NCBI RefSeq assembly: GCF_009712425.2 | Contig: NZ_VCJR02000002.1 | Location: 952,268 to 1,016,267 of the forward strand | Source of the DNA: Aquisalinus luteolus | Lineage (GTDB): Bacteria; Pseudomonadota; Alphaproteobacteria; Caulobacterales; Parvularculaceae | Direction of reading: 5' to 3' | DNA: 64,000 nucleotides | In this document: in pieces, positions 26,458 to 35,611 of the stretch | How positions within the stretch are numbered: position 1 is the first letter of the stretch | How the letters are laid out: every line of letters begins with the position of its first letter | The notes under the pieces: model-generated | Told to the model about the DNA's origin: nothing | The model's input: only the letters and a program-made list of their open reading frames with translations | Database searches by the model: none | Translations under genes and position numbers: made by a program

Positions 26458-27711
26458 TCAGGAAGGCGTGAGCGGGGCCTCTTCTTCATCTGCGATGCCG
26501 GCGGGCAGGAAGCGGTTCGCCGCTGCACCGACCAGGCTGGAACCCGCGAAATAGAGCGCCGAGATCCATAACAGGCCGACCGCGCCGGTCTGCGGCAGGA
26601 AGCCGAGCCCGGTGAGCAGGACGCCATAGATGGCCGGGCCTGCCGCCGTCGACAGCACCATCATGGAGGAGGTGAGGGAGCGTGCCGCGCCAAGCGTTTC
26701 AGCCGGGACAAGTTCGGCGATCACCGCCTGGCGAATCGTGCCGCCGAGCCCGTTGGTGAACCCGGCAAGTGCCATGTAGATCAGGACGGCCAGCGTCGAG
26801 TGCCAGAAGATCAGCACCAGAATACCGGCAATGGCCGGGACCAGATGGATCGGCATCAGGAAGCGGGCGGAGAAGCGGTCGATCAGCGGCCCGCCGACGA
26901 GGGAGCCGGGCACGCGGACAGCAGCGAAAATGACGAAAGAGGCAGCGAACAGCTCCAGCGTCTTGCCGAGGTCTTCGGCGATGGCACCCTGATGGAAGAT
27001 CAGCGCGGTCAGGATCATGGGTGAGGCGATATAGAGCGGCAGGTTCGCCCAGAACCACGGGATCGACAGGATGCCGGGCGCATCGCCGCTCGCCGCCTTC
27101 GCGCCGTCCTTCTGGAAAGGGCGGCGGAAATCGGCCTGCGCCCTGATCCAGTAAAGCGCCGTGCCGGCCGCGAGCAGACCCAGCAATATGCCCGACGCCA
27201 TGAAGGAAAACCGCCAGCCGACGAGCGCGATCAGCGCGACGGCGGTTACCGGCAATAGGCCCTCGCCCATGGCATGGCCGAGGGAAGTGAGCGCCAGTGC
27301 CTTGCCCCGGTCACGCCCGAACCAGCGTGCAGCGGCGGTGATCGCCGTATGGCTCATCAGTCCCTGGCCGAACAGGCGCAACAGGAAGATGCCGGCGATC
27401 AGCATCAAGGGGCCGGTGGCAAGGGCCGTGAAGAAACAGGCGAGCGTCAGCCCGACGCCGACAATGGCGCCATAGTGAAACAGGTCCGTCCGGTCGATGA
27501 ACTTGCCAAGCAGCGGCAGGACGAGGGCCGAGGCAATGGTCGCCCCGGCATAGATGAAGGAGAACTCCGCATCGTTCAGCGCCATCGCCGTGGCGATGGA
27601 CGGCACGAAGACCGAGATGAAGAAAGTCTGCCCGGCCGAGGAGCCGAAGGTGTACATGAAGCCGAAAGCGATGAAACGCGGCTCCCGGCGGAGGAGCTCG
27701 AACATGCCCAT
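26458..27711 (-). CDS. Major facilitator superfamily transporter
   Basis: A 417-residue protein with about 12 hydrophobic segments and the loop motif GKFIDRTD between helices 2 and 3, typical of MFS carriers. The N- and C-terminal halves are each about 190 residues, joined by a charged loop near residue 200. The substrate cannot be read from the sequence. The GST gene follows 53 bases downstream. Confidence 0.88.
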   Translation of the reverse strand: MGMFELLRREPRFIAFGFMYTFGSSAGQTFFISVFVPSIATAMALNDAEFSFIYAGATIASALVLPLLGKFIDRTDLFHYGAIVGVGLTLACFFTALATGPLMLIAGIFLLRLFGQGLMSHTAITAAARWFGRDRGKALALTSLGHAMGEGLLPVTAVALIALVGWRFSFMASGILLGLLAAGTALYWIRAQADFRRPFQKDGAKAASGDAPGILSIPWFWANLPLYIASPMILTALIFHQGAIAEDLGKTLELFAASFVIFAAVRVPGSLVGGPLIDRFSARFLMPIHLVPAIAGILVLIFWHSTLAVLIYMALAGFTNGLGGTIRQAVIAELVPAETLGAARSLTSSMMVLSTAAGPAIYGVLLTGLGFLPQTGAVGLLWISALYFAGSSLVGAAANRFLPAGIADEEEAPLTPS

Positions 27712-27892
27712 GGGATGATCCTGACGGGAGTGGCTGACGAAATTGGCTCTCGCGACTTACCTATACCCGATGCTGCACTGCGGCAAGGCGACTGTTCCAG
27801 TTGGCAACGATTGCCGATGCACCGCCTCATCTGACTTGCCAACATATAAAGATATCTTTATATGTTGCGAGAAATTGCTACAGGAGCCTGCC
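27712..27892 (+). promoter_or_regulatory. metH control region with perfect 28-bp palindrome
   Basis: The palindrome at 27840-27867 has half-site CAACATATAAAGAT and is perfect over 28 bases. It ends 25 bases before the metH start codon, with AGGAG at 27882-27886 between them. Its position suggests an operator overlapping the promoter or transcription start. ArsR-family regulators of the methionine/S-adenosylhomocysteine cycle bind AT-rich palindromes of this kind in proteobacteria; the assignment to such a regulator is inference. Confidence 0.7.
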
Positions 27893-28954
27893 ATGTCCGA
27901 TCGCGAAACCCGCCAGAAACAGCTGCTTGAGGCGCTGAAATCCCGCATCCTCGTGCTCGACGGGGCGGCGGGGACGATGATCCAGAAGGAGAAGCTGGAC
28001 GAGGCTGCCTATCGTGGCGAGCGCTTCGCCGACTGGGAATGCGATGTGCAGGGTAACAATGACCTGCTGAATGTTACGCAGCCGGACGTCATCACCCGCA
28101 TGCACAAGGCCTATCTTGAGGCCGGGTCGGACATCATCGAGACCAACACGTTCTCCTCCACCACCATCGCGCAGGCGGACTACAGGATGGAAGACATCGC
28201 GGTTGAGATGAACCGCGAGGGCGCAAGGCTGGCGCGCGAGGCGGCGGATGAGTTCGCGACCGACGACAAGCCGCGCTTCGTCGCCGGGGCGATGGGCCCG
28301 ACCAACCGGGCGGCATCCCTGTCGCCGGACGTGAACAATCCCGGTGCGCGCAATGTCGATTTCGACGGGCTGCACAAGGCCTATGCAGAGGAAGTCCGTG
28401 CCCTGATCGAGGGCGGCGTCGACCTGTTGCTGCTGGAGACGATCACCGACACGCTGAATGCGAAGGCCGCCGTCTTCGCCATGGAGGATGTGTTCGAGGA
28501 GGTTGGCTATCGTGTGCCCTTGATGATCTCGGTCATGATCCCCGACCAGTCGGGCCGCACATTGTCGGGCCAGACACCGGAAGGGTTCTGGAACTCTGTA
28601 CGCCATGCAAAGCCGCTGACCATCGGCGTCAACTGCTCCCTCGGGCCGGACCTGATGCGGCCTTATGTGGCCGAATTCGCCCGCGTCGCCGACACTTTCG
28701 TCTGCGCCTATCCCAATGCCGGCCTGCCGAATGCCTTCGGCGAGTATGACGAGACGCCGGAGAGCATGCGCAAGCATCTGGAGGAATGGGCCGATAGCGG
28801 GCTGATCAATGTGCTGGGCGGGTGCTGTGGCACGACGCCGGGTCACATCAAGGCGTTTGTCGAGGCAGTGAAGGGCAAGGCGCCGCGAGAGGTGCCGGAG
28901 CTGGAAACCACCATGCGCCTGTCCGGCCTTGAAGCGTTCAAGATGGCGGGCTGA
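27893..28954 (+). CDS. metH: Homocysteine S-methyltransferase domain of a split methionine synthase (MetH)
   Basis: A 353-residue protein matching only the N-terminal homocysteine-binding domain of cobalamin-dependent methionine synthase. It has [21 protein letters not shown] and zinc ligands Cys248 (GVNCSLG) and Cys311-Cys312 (GGCCGTTP). The folate, B12 and reactivation domains are not present downstream: an intrinsic terminator follows the stop directly. Many alphaproteobacteria carry MetH as two genes, and the second half must lie elsewhere. Confidence 0.92.
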   Translation: MSDRETRQKQLLEALKSRILVLDGAAGTMIQKEKLDEAAYRGERFADWECDVQGNNDLLNVTQPDVITRMHKAYLEAGSDIIETNTFSSTTIAQADYRMEDIAVEMNREGARLAREAADEFATDDKPRFVAGAMGPTNRAASLSPDVNNPGARNVDFDGLHKAYAEEVRALIEGGVDLLLLETITDTLNAKAAVFAMEDVFEEVGYRVPLMISVMIPDQSGRTLSGQTPEGFWNSVRHAKPLTIGVNCSLGPDLMRPYVAEFARVADTFVCAYPNAGLPNAFGEYDETPESMRKHLEEWADSGLINVLGGCCGTTPGHIKAFVEAVKGKAPREVPELETTMRLSGLEAFKMAG

Positions 28955-28980
28955 TCGGCGAAACGGTCGAGCCGGATACG

Positions 28981-29010
28981 AAAAAGGGGCCCCTGAGAGG
29001 CCCCTTTTTG
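28981..29010. terminator. Bidirectional intrinsic terminator between metH and the smaller adhesin
   Basis: AAAAAGGGGCC (28981-28991) pairs with GGCCCCTTTTT (28999-29009) around a seven-base loop. It serves the convergent metH and adhesin genes. Confidence 0.9.
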
Positions 29011-29047
29011 CATTATTGTATTGATGCTGACTATCGGGTCTTGCCGA

Positions 29048-31843
29048 TTACCAGCCGCCGCGAATGCCGACCCGGCCTGCGGTGGAGCCGTAGTCGAAGC
29101 CGACAGCCAGCCCGGCATCGACGGTCCATGTCTTGCTGAGGCGGGCACCGACGCCGAAGGCTGCGCCCTGCTGGCTTTCGAACGTGCCCCAGTTTGCAGA
29201 CACAGAGAATGTCTCGTCCGGGTACAGAATGGCAGTGCCGGCCATGGCGAGTGCCATGGCGACGCCTTCTTGGGTCTTCGAGATATCCTCATTGATACCG
29301 GCAAAGCGCTGGTTCACATCGCTCTCCAGATCGAGCAGCTGACCGTAATTGACCGCATCCGTCGTGTTGACGCCAGCGGCGACATTGGTCAGGCTGCGCG
29401 GCGACAGGGCCGTACCGAAGGAGACCGTGTTGGCCTCGCTTGCGACAGATCCGGTGCCGATGGCAACCGAGTTGGGGGCGCTGGCGACGGAGTTTGCGCC
29501 AAGGGCGATGGCACCCGTGGCCGAGGCATTGGCCGTGTTGCCGATGGCAACGGCATCCTCGCCGGACGCGACCGCATCATTGCCCGCGGCATAGGCGTTG
29601 GTGCCGGAGGCGACGGCCGCGGCCGAAACCGGCGTGACGACACTTGCCTGGGCGACCGGTGCGGTGCCCGTTAGTGAGCCTGTCAGAGAGCCAGTGGCGG
29701 TGTGCGCCGAACGTGGCGTTTCCTGCGCATCGTCCGAGGCTGCCTCGGTCGTGCTCTCGGTCCGGTCAGCGAACCGTGCGGCAGAGGTCTTCGCCTGCGC
29801 TGCCGGTTGCGGGCTGGCCTGCGGTGTGTCGGAGGTTTCAGCCGGTGTTTGCGATTCCGCTACGACGTCGACGGGTTCCGCAGGAGGCGTGCTGCCGCCT
29901 TCGAGCTCGGCGATGCGGGCTTCGTGATTGTTCAGCATGGCCTGGATTGCACCGCCATCGCTGGCGAGGTTGCCATTGGCATCGGTTGTGATGATGCCGG
30001 TGACAGTGCCCTGAGCCGCAAGGGAGGCAGCCGAGGTGATGCCTGCGAGGGTGTACGTATTAAAGAGGTTCCCCAGGGCGAACTGGTTGTCACGAATGGT
30101 GGATGTACCATTGCCGACGGCAGACGAGTTGATGAAGTTCGCCGAGGAGTTGGAGCCAAGGGCGAAGGCGTTACGGCCACTGGCGACAGACTGGAAGCCC
30201 AGCGCCGTGGAGCGAACGCCGGAGGCCGACGCGAACTGGCCCGCAGCGACACTGGCAGTGCCGGACGCCGTAGAGTTGGAGCCGAAGGCGGTCGCGCCCT
30301 CTGCCGAGGCCGCGGAATTGCGGCCAAAGGCGGAGGCAAAATCGGCCGTTGCAGCAGACTGGCGGCCAAAGGCCGTCGCCTGTACGCCGGAGGCGGTGGC
30401 CTGGAACCCGACAGCAGCACTGGCGGCACCGCTGGCATTTGCGGCGTTGCCAACAGCGGCGCTGTTCAGCGTATCGGCTGATGCGTTGACGCCGAGAGCG
30501 ACAGAATTTTCCCCGGTCGCCTGTGCCGCAGCGCCGAGCGCCGTTGCCCTTAGGCCTGCCGTGGTGAGCTCGCCTTCATCGACCTCGCCATCTTCATTCA
30601 GGTCAACCCAGCTGCCCATGGCCAGCGCGTTGTCACCGGTGGCGCGGGTCTCAAGACCGGCGGCAATGGAGGCAAAACCGCCTGCCACGCTCTGCGAACC
30701 AAGGGCGACAGAGAAATCGGACAATGCATCAGCCCTGTCGCCCAAGGCCACGGAAGACACTCCTTCGGCCTCGCTGACATGGCCTAACGCGACACTTTGG
30801 TTAGCCTTTGCTGCCGCACCATAGCCCAAGGCCGTCGAGAAGTTTCCGGCTGCCTGAGAGGTGCCCCCGACTGCGGTGGAAAACAACCCGTTTGCGGTTG
30901 AGACAAATCCAATCGCTACCGTGACATTGCCTGAAGCTGTGCTGAGGTTACCAATGGCGATAGACGACAGGTTTGATGAGATCGCGCCATTGCCCAACGC
31001 CATGGATTGACTGGTCGCTTCTGCCTCCTTGCCGATCGCGATGCCTATGAAGTCCGTGGCACTCGCGCCATCACCGATCGCGATTGAGGATTCACCAGTC
31101 GCCTGGGCGGCAGCACCGTATGCAGAAGAACGCAGGCCGGAGGCCTTGGTGATTTCATCAGCATCAACGATGCCGTCGCCATTGAAATCGAACCAGCCAC
31201 CGGCTGCAATGGCCGACTGGCCGGTTGTCGAGGTCTGCGACCCGATCGCCGTGGCGTTGCTGGCATTTTCTACGCGCGCGAAGAACCCAAGGGCCGTGCT
31301 GTTCGTCCCTCTTGATCTTGCATTACCGCCAAAGGCAATGCCATTATCGCCATCTTCAGAACGCGCGTTCTGCCCCACAGCAATGGAGCCCTGGTTTCGT
31401 GCCTGGGAGTTGGACCCCATCGCAAAGGAATTGTTTCCTGATGCCGTCGAGAAGCGCCCGATTGCGACGGAATTATCTCCATTAGAGTTGGTACTGATCC
31501 CGATTGCGACCGAGCCATTGTCAGTCGCCTTTGCATTGTTGCCTATCGCTACCGCATTAATGCGGGTAGACTGAGAATTAATGCCGATTGCAACTGCACC
31601 ACCACTGGACGCCAGACTGTTGGTGCCTATTGCTACGGAGTCGTCAGCACTCGCCGTCGCGTCGGCGCCGCAGGCTATGGCATTTTCACCCTCAGCACTC
31701 GGATTACCTTCGGTTTCATCGGCCTCGTCGACGCACACGTCCTGCGCCATGGCCGGTGACGGGATTGAGACGGCAAACAGCATCGAGACGGCAAGCACGG
31801 ATGCGCCGAGATAGAGATGGGATTTTTTCGTAAGCATAGACAT
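29048..31843 (-). CDS. Trimeric autotransporter adhesin (YadA/Hep_Hag type), 931 residues
   Basis: An Sec-type signal peptide (to about residue 33, AMAQ) is followed by about 550 residues of YadA-like head repeats (pattern AxGxxSxAxGxxAxAxGxxS). A short segment ends in NNHEARIAELEGG, then a Thr/Ala/Glu-rich linker, another short head, the neck TNVAAGVNTTDAVNYGQL and a C-terminal YadA membrane anchor (last about 75 residues ending GIRGGW). It should form a trimer on the cell surface. Two EF-hand-like loops (DFNGDGIVDADE at 31154-31189, DLNEDGEVDEGE at 30569-30604) interrupt the head. AGGAGGAATT precedes the ATG. Part of the gene is nearly identical to segments of the giant adhesin at 35612. 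Confidence 0.92.
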   Translation of the reverse strand: MSMLTKKSHLYLGASVLAVSMLFAVSIPSPAMAQDVCVDEADETEGNPSAEGENAIACGADATASADDSVAIGTNSLASSGGAVAIGINSQSTRINAVAIGNNAKATDNGSVAIGISTNSNGDNSVAIGRFSTASGNNSFAMGSNSQARNQGSIAVGQNARSEDGDNGIAFGGNARSRGTNSTALGFFARVENASNATAIGSQTSTTGQSAIAAGGWFDFNGDGIVDADEITKASGLRSSAYGAAAQATGESSIAIGDGASATDFIGIAIGKEAEATSQSMALGNGAISSNLSSIAIGNLSTASGNVTVAIGFVSTANGLFSTAVGGTSQAAGNFSTALGYGAAAKANQSVALGHVSEAEGVSSVALGDRADALSDFSVALGSQSVAGGFASIAAGLETRATGDNALAMGSWVDLNEDGEVDEGELTTAGLRATALGAAAQATGENSVALGVNASADTLNSAAVGNAANASGAASAAVGFQATASGVQATAFGRQSAATADFASAFGRNSAASAEGATAFGSNSTASGTASVAAGQFASASGVRSTALGFQSVASGRNAFALGSNSSANFINSSAVGNGTSTIRDNQFALGNLFNTYTLAGITSAASLAAQGTVTGIITTDANGNLASDGGAIQAMLNNHEARIAELEGGSTPPAEPVDVVAESQTPAETSDTPQASPQPAAQAKTSAARFADRTESTTEAASDDAQETPRSAHTATGSLTGSLTGTAPVAQASVVTPVSAAAVASGTNAYAAGNDAVASGEDAVAIGNTANASATGAIALGANSVASAPNSVAIGTGSVASEANTVSFGTALSPRSLTNVAAGVNTTDAVNYGQLLDLESDVNQRFAGINEDISKTQEGVAMALAMAGTAILYPDETFSVSANWGTFESQQGAAFGVGARLSKTWTVDAGLAVGFDYGSTAGRVGIRGGW
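29937..30410 (-). repeat. Shared adhesin module, copy 1 (in smaller adhesin)
   Basis: This segment encodes the head end beginning AVGFQATASGVQATAFGRQ and the phrases NLFNTYTLAGITSAASLA and TTDANGNLASDGGA, closing with NNHEARI. The same DNA occurs, with few differences, four times inside the giant adhesin. Confidence 0.85.
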
Positions 31844-32220
31844 GGAATTCCTCCTGAGAGCTGGTGGTTCAAGGTTTCAAGTTATGGATTGAGTAGAGTT
31901 GTGGTTGGGTGCCGGGCAGCGCGAACAGCCGCGCATTGCCGGGGTAATCCGTACAGGGAATACAAGTGCTGAAAGGGTATGAGGGGCGCTGCAACGCCAA
32001 AGCGCTGCGGTCGCCATCGAAACGGGTCGATGAAACGGGGCGATGAAAAAAGCTCGGCATCTGGTCCCTCCTTCCGGCGAACCGGCCGGTGCGGCCCCTG
32101 CCGGGGCGGCGCATTCAACCGGTTCGTGATGGAAGGATCAGACAGGACCCACGTGGAACTGAGCGTGGTATAACGCTGGAAAAGTTGCGAAATTCGCGTG
32201 GTAATTGCGTTTGAGAGCGT
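31844..32220. other. Intergenic region upstream of the smaller adhesin
   Basis: No gene is supported. The 377 bases carry the leader of the smaller adhesin and the 3' end region of the regulator gene. There is a GC-rich imperfect hairpin around 32090-32112 (GCGGCCCCTGCCGGGGCGGC). I see no clear terminator for the regulator gene and no consensus promoter. Confidence 0.4.
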
Positions 32221-33813
32221 TTAAGCGCGCAGGAATTCCCGTACCACGCTCAGGAATGTGCGGGCGGCAGGCTCCCGCCCGATCAGCAGGTGATTATTGC
32301 TTTCAAGGCTGACGAACTCGGCATTCGGGATGGCTGCGGCCAGTTCACGCCCGGTGGAGACGGGGATGCGCCGGTCGCCGCGGCTGTGAATGACGAGGGT
32401 GGGCACACTCAAAGAGGAGAGCTTGTCGCGCACATCGAGGTCAGCGAAAGCATGGAGAAAACGCACTGCGTTTTCCGGTGATGTCGTGCGGCGCTGGAAT
32501 TCATCGAACCATTTCAGCTCTTCCGGCGTGGCATCGGGCATGAAGGTCTGGGAGAACAGGTTGCGATAGGTCGGGTCGGAGCGGCCCCAGCCGGTTTCGG
32601 TTAGCACCATCACCGCCTCTCGCTCGCGAACCTCTGCCGGCGTTGCTGTATGACGCCAGCCCGCCGGGTAGCCGCCAAACAGGATCAGGTGTGTAACCCT
32701 TTCAGGGTGACGGGCGGCGTATTCGATCGAAACGGCTGCGCCCTGGCTGATGCCGAGCAGGGGGAACCGGTCGAGCCCGGCCGAGTCGACCACCTCCTCA
32801 AGATCGCTGACAAATGTGTCCTGGCTGATCTCGTCGACTTCCCAGTCGGACAGGCCGCAGCCGCGCTCGTCATAGCGGATAAGGTGATGATCCTGCGCCA
32901 AGTTGCGGAAAAGCGGGCTCCAGATCGGCGCTTCCCAGTCGAGCTCCAGATGCGTCAGCCAGTTGGCGGCCTTGACCAGCGGCGGACTGTCTTCATCGCC
33001 GATACTGGCCCAGGCGAGTGAGACATCATCCTGTGCCTTGACGAAGCGCACCTTCTGTCGGGAGGCGAGCCTGTGCCCATCCATATCGTCTGCTATCGTC
33101 CCGCCTTCAGGCTGAACGCGATCGGGGGCAGTGGCCCAGACCGGTTTTTTCAGGCCAGCTTCTTCGAACTCGGTCTCGATCCGGGCAGCAAGGGCGGCGG
33201 CTTCCTCTACCTGACCGACCATCCGGCGGCTGGAGACGACGCATTGCGCGGCTTCCTTGTCAAACGGTGCATTGTCTAACCAGCTGTCCGCCCATCGGGA
33301 AGCATCCTCCCGGGGTATGTCCTCTGACTGGGCCAGACGGCGGGCCAGGCTGGCCTTCAGGCGTTGCAGATCCTCGCGTTCGCGGGTCAGCCAGGCGGTG
33401 AAATAGTCCTGGTTCGACAGCTCGCAATCTTCCATCAGCACCTGGTCGGCGAGAGCCCAGCCCGCTGCCAGGGCGTCCGGTGTCGCTGCCTCATCGTTGA
33501 TGAGGTCGCGCAGCCTGTGCAGGTCCAGATCGATATAATCCGTCTCGATCCGCACACGCTCGCGATCCGTGACGAGGCGTATCCTGCCGCCTGCATTGAG
33601 GGCCGGGCGAAGTTTGCTCAGGGACCAGCGCAGGGAACCGCGCGGATCGTCCGGCACGTCCCAGAACAGTTCGCATAGCCGGTCACGGCGCTGCGGCGTT
33701 GCGCACAGGGCCAGATAGCCAAGGAGGGCGCGGGTCTTGCGGGAAGAGGGAAGGGGCATGGCCTTGCCATCGACAAAAACCTCCACCGGGCCAAGAAGAT
33801 TGATTTTTAGCAT
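32221..33813 (-). CDS. SARP/BTAD-type transcriptional regulator fused to an alpha/beta hydrolase
   Basis: A 530-residue fusion. Residues 1-100 are an OmpR-like winged helix of SARP regulators (RKTRALLGYLAL, RDRLCELFWDVPDDPRGSLR). Residues about 105-230 are a BTAD-like helical region. Residues about 250-530 are an alpha/beta hydrolase with DERGCGLSD, nucleophile elbow LLGISQGAA, an Asp in HSRGDRRIPV and a His in ESNNHLLIG. The hydrolase module may sense or process a small molecule, linking ligand to DNA binding. It lies upstream of the smaller adhesin in the same direction, but 377 bases apart. ATG 33813 was chosen because the winged helix starts there. Confidence 0.85.
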   Translation of the reverse strand: MLKINLLGPVEVFVDGKAMPLPSSRKTRALLGYLALCATPQRRDRLCELFWDVPDDPRGSLRWSLSKLRPALNAGGRIRLVTDRERVRIETDYIDLDLHRLRDLINDEAATPDALAAGWALADQVLMEDCELSNQDYFTAWLTREREDLQRLKASLARRLAQSEDIPREDASRWADSWLDNAPFDKEAAQCVVSSRRMVGQVEEAAALAARIETEFEEAGLKKPVWATAPDRVQPEGGTIADDMDGHRLASRQKVRFVKAQDDVSLAWASIGDEDSPPLVKAANWLTHLELDWEAPIWSPLFRNLAQDHHLIRYDERGCGLSDWEVDEISQDTFVSDLEEVVDSAGLDRFPLLGISQGAAVSIEYAARHPERVTHLILFGGYPAGWRHTATPAEVREREAVMVLTETGWGRSDPTYRNLFSQTFMPDATPEELKWFDEFQRRTTSPENAVRFLHAFADLDVRDKLSSLSVPTLVIHSRGDRRIPVSTGRELAAAIPNAEFVSLESNNHLLIGREPAARTFLSVVREFLRA

Positions 33814-33926
33814 TTTGCTTTCCCGCAACGCACAAATGCCATCGTTGCAGTCTTTCTGCCAGGGGGGCAAGCCATATGATACCAGCCTGTTTCGCTATTG
33901 CGAAGGCTGTCTGGCTGGGCGGCGTA

Positions 33927-35009
33927 TCACTCTGCGGCCTGTGCGGGCCTGCCTGTGTCGATCATGCATACCGTCTCTGCGATGCGTGCGGCGACCCTGT
34001 AGGGGTCGGCATTGGCACCGGGTCGGCGGTCTTCGAAATACCCGGCCCCCCTCTGCTCGACATCCAGCGGTATGCGGATCGACGCGCCACGGTCGGCGTT
34101 GCCGACCCTGAACTCGGTGATGGCGCATGTCTCGTGCTGGCCGGTCAGCCGCTCGGCCAGCCGATCGCCATACACCGCAATGTGCTGGCCATGATATCGG
34201 CTGAGAAGCTCCACTGCGTCGTGGATTGCCGTCAGGCCGTTGTCTTCACGCATCTGGCGGGTGGAGAAGTTCGCATGCATGCCTGCACCGTGCCAGTTGC
34301 CCTGTACCGGCTTGTTGTCGAGGGAGACGAGGACGCCGTACTCTTCAGCAACGCGATGGAGCAGATAGCGGGCCAGCCAGAGATGGTCGGCAGCGTTGAG
34401 CAGGGACGGATCCTCGCCGTCATTTCCGCGGTATCCGATCTGGAATTCCCACTGGCCGGGAAGGGATTCGGCATTCAGGCCATGAAACATGAGACCTGCC
34501 TTCTGGCATAGCTCGGCATGTTTCCTGGCGATCTTGCGGCCATAGGCCCGGTCAGCACCGACGCTGCAGTAATACCGGCCTTGCGGTTCTGGCAGCCCGT
34601 CTTTCGGGAAACCGAGCGGGCGGCCGTCGCGGAACAATGTGTATTCCTGTTCAAAGCCGATCCACGCATCTGCGCCTTCTGCCCCGGCGCGCAGGATGGA
34701 GCGCAGATCGCCCCGCGTGTTGGTAACATGCTTGGTGCCATCGGCGTTGAAGACTTCGCACAGGACCAGATAGTGCTCCCCGTCCCATGTCGGGTCGTCC
34801 CATGTCGGGTCGCTGACGACGCAGACCGGCGTCAGGGCGCAGTCGGAATATCTGCAATCTGCCTGCCCTGTTGCCGTGCCGTCAAAGCTCCAGTCGGGGA
34901 AATCCCTGGGCTTTGGCGTATCTGTCTTCAGCCTGACTGTCCGTGTCTTGGAGCGCAGCTCCTGCACCGGATCGGAACCATCGAGCCAGATATATTCGGC
35001 AAATGTCAT
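33927..35009 (-). CDS. glnII: Type II (eukaryote-like) glutamine synthetase
   Basis: A 360-residue protein with the GSII start TFAEYIWLDGSDPVQELRSKTR and active-site motifs WIGFEQEYTLF, GPADRAYGRKIARKH-like region, QWEFQIGY, GNWHGAGMHANFST and FRVGNADRGASIRIP. It makes glutamine from glutamate, ammonia and ATP as an octamer and is not adenylylated like GlnA. Near residue 70 a perfect 15-base tandem duplication (34782-34811) gives DPTWDDPTWD, five residues more than expected. The reading frame is intact. The start at 35009 has GGAAGG upstream. Confidence 0.94.
   Translation of the reverse strand: MTFAEYIWLDGSDPVQELRSKTRTVRLKTDTPKPRDFPDWSFDGTATGQADCRYSDCALTPVCVVSDPTWDDPTWDGEHYLVLCEVFNADGTKHVTNTRGDLRSILRAGAEGADAWIGFEQEYTLFRDGRPLGFPKDGLPEPQGRYYCSVGADRAYGRKIARKHAELCQKAGLMFHGLNAESLPGQWEFQIGYRGNDGEDPSLLNAADHLWLARYLLHRVAEEYGVLVSLDNKPVQGNWHGAGMHANFSTRQMREDNGLTAIHDAVELLSRYHGQHIAVYGDRLAERLTGQHETCAITEFRVGNADRGASIRIPLDVEQRGAGYFEDRRPGANADPYRVAARIAETVCMIDTGRPAQAAE
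34782..34811. repeat. 15-bp tandem duplication within glnII
   Basis: The 15 bases GTCCCATGTCGGGTC at 34782-34796 are repeated exactly at 34797-34811, adding five codons in frame. It falls in a variable loop before a beta strand and probably leaves the enzyme functional. Confidence 0.9.
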
Positions 35010-35109
35010 CAGCGCCTTCCTTCCAGGCAGGTCTCTTCTGTCCTGAGAGAAGCATCGCTTCGTTTGAATGACCGTTGCAGCCAACGTGGAAAAAGCGTCG
35101 GAACCGGGT

Positions 35110-35134
35110 AAAAAAAGGGGCCTCGCGGCCCCTT
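35110..35134 (-). terminator. Intrinsic terminator of the small lipoprotein gene
   Basis: AAGGGGCC (35115-35122) pairs with GGCCCCTT (35127-35134) around TCGC. On the minus strand a run of T follows the stem, four bases after the lipoprotein stop. Confidence 0.85.
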
Positions 35135-35137
35135 AGA

Positions 35138-35560
35138 TTATTCCTGTTGAGCAGGCGGCTGTTGTTGCGGTGCGCCCTGCTGAGCCGGGACCGAGCGCAG
35201 CGCGAGCTGCTGGGTGATGCAGCTGATAGAGCCGATATTGTTGCTGCCGTAATCGAGGAATGGCGAGTCGTCACGCTGCTCGCGGCTGACCTGCGCCGGG
35301 ATGTAGAGATAGCAGACCGAGCCATCGACCGGGTCACGCCAGCGCTGGATCACCGTATCCTCGAACGGGCCCTGATATTGCGCCTGCAGTTCCATCGGCT
35401 GGAATTGCGGCTTGGGCGGATATTCCCGCTGTGGCGCCTCTTCGGCTGCTTCTTCAGGCTGCTGCGCATTGGCGGAGCTGGTCTCCTGATTGCAGGCAAC
35501 GGCGATGATGGCCGTGGCGAGGAGCGCCGAGACACCGGCGATCGCTGTTTTCTTGATCAT
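35138..35560 (-). CDS. Small exported protein, probable lipoprotein, between glnII and the giant adhesin
   Basis: A 140-residue protein with a hydrophobic signal ending AIIAVAC; the Cys would be lipidated, though AVAC is a weak lipobox. A Gln/Glu/Pro-rich linker follows, then a small domain with SVCYLYIPAQVS and GSISCITQQL, and a Gln/Pro-rich tail. Two Cys may pair. AGGA lies before the ATG at 35560; ATGs at 35566 and 35572 are also in frame. No family is recognised. It lies downstream of the giant adhesin in the same direction and could be co-expressed with it. Confidence 0.65.
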   Translation of the reverse strand: MIKKTAIAGVSALLATAIIAVACNQETSSANAQQPEEAAEEAPQREYPPKPQFQPMELQAQYQGPFEDTVIQRWRDPVDGSVCYLYIPAQVSREQRDDSPFLDYGSNNIGSISCITQQLALRSVPAQQGAPQQQPPAQQE

Positions 35561-35611
35561 TCTCATCCTCATGAATTTACTGGATACAAAGATTATCGGT
35601 ATTTGCCCTGA

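Noticed and set aside
29598..31814. Several long open frames on the plus strand opposite the smaller adhesin, and similar ones opposite the giant adhesin
   Set aside because: They mirror the Ala/Gly/Ser repeat codons of the adhesins, have low-complexity products and no start signals.
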